DNA of 64,000 bases from Coriobacteriaceae bacterium. GTDB taxonomy: Bacteria > Actinomycetota > Coriobacteriia > Anaerosomatales > SLCP01. A program made the position numbers and the translations under genes. Under the pieces are notes generated by a model. That model saw only the letters and a program-made list of their open reading frames with translations. It made no database searches and had not been told where the DNA came from. This document shows positions 62,406 through 64,000 of the stretch, piece after piece. The stretch spans positions 1-64,000 of the forward strand of contig PWVH01000129.1 of assembly GCA_003563465.1 (NCBI GenBank), in the 5' to 3' direction. Each line of letters begins with the position of its first letter. The stretch's first letter is position 1.

Positions 62406-63308
62406 ATGATGACTCGATATACCGATCTAAGTACGACCGGAGAACTAGCCCGCCGAGCAGAGCGGGCACGGGCCGAACTCGTGAACTGCAAGGTATGCCC
62501 ACACGAGTGCCTGGTAGACCGCCTAGCAAGGCAGCGAGGCCTTTGTCGTGCTGGAGCCCTTGCGCGCATCTCGAGCGCGGGACCACACTTCGGCGAGGAG
62601 GCCCCCCTCGTCGGGAGACGTGGATCTGGCACGGTGTTCTTCGCTTGGTGCAACCTTCACTGCGAGTTCTGCCAGAACGCCGACATATCCCAGTTCGGAC
62701 ACGGAGAGGATATGGCCGCCGAGGAGCTTGCCGAAGTCTTCGTCGGCATTCAGACCGCTGAATGCGAGAACCTCAACCTCGTAAGCCCCACGCATTTCAC
62801 TCCGCAGATCCTCGCCGCACTCGATATCGCAGCCGAACAGGGTCTTACCCTCCCCATCGTGTGGAACACCGGCGGCTACGAATCCCTCGACACACTGGAG
62901 CTTCTCGATGGAGTGGTCGACATCTACATGCCCGACTTGAAATACGCCGACGCCGAGACCGCATTGCGTCTCGCGGGAGCGAGCGACTATCCCGACCGGG
63001 CGTTCGCTGCCGTGCGTGAGATGCATCGACAGGTCGGCGACCTCGCGATCGGGAAGCACGGTTCCGCTACCAGGGGTTTGCTCGTGCGTCACCTCGTCCT
63101 ACCAGCTGAGCTTTCGGGGACCGCCGAGGTCATGCGTTTTCTTGCCGAGGAGGTTTCCAGCGACACGTACGTAAACGTCATGGACCAATACCGCCCCTGT
63201 CACAGAGCTCACGAAACGCCCGAGCTATCCAGACCTGTCACAGCAAGCGAGTACGAAGCTGCCCTCGACAGCGCGCGTGTCGCCGGGCTGCACCGATTCG
63301 CACGGTAA
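62406..63308 (+). CDS. PflA-like radical SAM protein
   Basis: This product of about 300 residues has CNLHCEFCQNADISQFG as the radical SAM motif (CxxxCxxC) and an N-terminal CKVCPHECLVDR region. ATLMYMPDLKYAD-type strands and the HLVLPAELSGTAEVMRFLAEEV region resemble PflA-like activating enzymes. Two adjacent ATGs follow GGGAG; the first is given. It is divergent from the B12-binding gene. Partner unknown. Confidence 0.85.
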   Translation: MMTRYTDLSTTGELARRAERARAELVNCKVCPHECLVDRLARQRGLCRAGALARISSAGPHFGEEAPLVGRRGSGTVFFAWCNLHCEFCQNADISQFGHGEDMAAEELAEVFVGIQTAECENLNLVSPTHFTPQILAALDIAAEQGLTLPIVWNTGGYESLDTLELLDGVVDIYMPDLKYADAETALRLAGASDYPDRAFAAVREMHRQVGDLAIGKHGSATRGLLVRHLVLPAELSGTAEVMRFLAEEVSSDTYVNVMDQYRPCHRAHETPELSRPVTASEYEAALDSARVAGLHRFAR

Positions 63309-63336
63309 GGAAGGAATCGGGAACACTCATTCTACG

Positions 63337-63388
63337 ACCAACCGATTGCCACCAACCGATTGCCACCAACCGATTGCCACCAACCGAT
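63337..63388 (+). repeat. 14-bp tandem repeat, about 3.7 copies
   Basis: ACCAACCGATTGCC is repeated three times exactly, then a 10-base partial copy. It lies 29 bases after the radical SAM stop and just before the next start codon. No spacers or other repeats, so not a CRISPR array. Confidence 0.95.
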
Positions 63389-63404
63389 GCGATAGGTACC
63401 GGAC

Positions 63405-64000
63405 ATGCGCAAGATCGACTTCACAGAGCTGCTCGGAGTCGACCCTGTACCGTGGCTACTGGGCTATGGAGAGCCTTATGCCGTCTGGGCTACTTTGACG
63501 GATGTCCTCGGCATGGGCCGCGACGATTCCGAAGTCACTCAGGCGCATGCGGCGGTAATCGACGACGAAGGGGTGCGCCGTCTGATAGCCGAGTTGCCAG
63601 AGTGGGGCTCGGCCGATCAGACCGCGGGGCACCACACCGCGGGCTTTCTGCCCAACAGACTGAACCTTCTCGCCGACATGGGTGTCGGAGCCGGCGACTT
63701 CGGCCGCATCGAAGAGCTGCTCGACCGGATGCTAGAAGACCAGGACTCGAGAGGACGCTTTCGGTCACCGGAAGAGACCGCAGGACGTCCGAAGCCCGAG
63801 CGGGGATCTTTGCTGTGCGACACCAACGTCATCACCGACGTGTTGATACGTTTCGGACGCGGCGGCGACTCGCGCGTTCATGCCGCGCTCGAACGCACGG
63901 CTGCCGATTTGGCGACAACCCCGCAGGGACGTGCTTGGCAGTGCGTTCCCGAACAGCGCTCGCTGTTCAGAGGACCGGGCCGCAGGTCCGACGTTTGCCC
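63405..64000 (+). CDS. Unknown protein, 3' truncated by the window
   Basis: The frame is open from an ATG at 63405 to the last base (198 codons visible). The start MRKIDFTELLGVDPVPWLLGYG is followed by a leucine- and aspartate-rich helical stretch, with LLADMGVGAGDFGRIEELLDRML and LLCDTNVITDVLIRFG. The layout suggests a prenyltransferase/squalene-cyclase-like alpha-toroid, but I do not recognise the family. Confidence 0.6.
   Translation, partial: MRKIDFTELLGVDPVPWLLGYGEPYAVWATLTDVLGMGRDDSEVTQAHAAVIDDEGVRRLIAELPEWGSADQTAGHHTAGFLPNRLNLLADMGVGAGDFGRIEELLDRMLEDQDSRGRFRSPEETAGRPKPERGSLLCDTNVITDVLIRFGRGGDSRVHAALERTAADLATTPQGRAWQCVPEQRSLFRGPGRRSDVC

Noticed and set aside
63337..63388. CRISPR array
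   Set aside because: Units are only 14 bp, contiguous, with no spacers; no cas genes in the window.

Overview
The window is GC-rich, densely coding bacterial DNA with many GTG and TTG starts and tight, often overlapping genes. Gene content points to an anaerobe of Gram-positive type: a four-subunit pyruvate:ferredoxin oxidoreductase, [NiFe]-hydrogenase maturation genes, three radical SAM enzymes, ferredoxin-type MinD/Mrp ATPases, NifX-like proteins, lipoprotein-type binding proteins, and a short SRP RNA beside dnaX-ybaB-recR. My inference is an anaerobic actinobacterium of the Coriobacteriia or a neighbouring lineage. I cannot confirm this without a marker-gene search.

Layout. 1-2676 (+): end of hypF, then hypC, hypD, hypE. 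2796-4448 (+): glucose-6-phosphate isomerase, facing a strong terminator shared with the next block. 4583-19222 (-): a long co-directional run. In transcription order it holds an OmpR/PhoR-type two-component pair, a QueT-like transporter, a [FeFe]-hydrogenase-like diguanylate cyclase, an AmmeMemoRadiSam-type radical SAM enzyme, a DsbA-like protein, a glycosyltransferase, a TauE permease, a GNAT protein, a LytS/LytR pair, and an operon of universal stress protein, DUF485 protein and acetate-type symporter. Three LytTR-like boxes at exact 21-bp spacing lie between lytR and that last operon. 19276-21571 (-): asd and lysC. 21726-24758 (-): porGDAB. 24939-27691 (-): recR, ybaB, dnaX, followed by the SRP RNA at 27773-27879.

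27986-32955 (+): a baeRF-type release-factor homologue, two small membrane proteins, and a PAS-GGDEF-EAL protein. 33013-37286 (-): an alpha-glucoside-type ABC importer. 37435-38802 (-): mgtE. 38987-40756 (+): thioredoxin reductase and a glycerophosphodiesterase. 40767-45972 (-): a complete branched-chain amino acid importer (livKHMGF order of transcription). 46252-47634 (-): an ECF sigma factor fused to an anti-sigma-like zinc-finger and membrane tail. 47692-49707: an EamA exporter, then azlC and azlD. 49774-52157: a cysteine-synthase-like enzyme with a Cys-rich tail, an alpha/beta hydrolase and a cold-shock protein. 52330-53484: an insertion sequence with a frameshifted transposase and an extra end-like repeat. 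53559-55648 (+): an MFS exporter and a small membrane protein.

55810-62253 (-): an SDR enzyme and a PadR-DUF5320-NifX-NifX-MinD-MinD iron-sulfur cluster behind a near-consensus promoter with palindromic operators, then a MoaE-like protein and a B12-binding radical SAM enzyme. 62406 to the end (+): a PflA-like radical SAM protein, a 14-bp tandem repeat, and an unfinished gene.

The metabolic picture is pyruvate/acetate-centred fermentation with amino acid and sugar uptake, aspartate-family biosynthesis, and two c-di-GMP enzymes whose sensory domains carry cysteine clusters. The most unusual items are the hydrogenase-like diguanylate cyclase, the sigma/anti-sigma fusion, the LytTR-box promoter, and a livH gene that lacks a canonical in-frame start.
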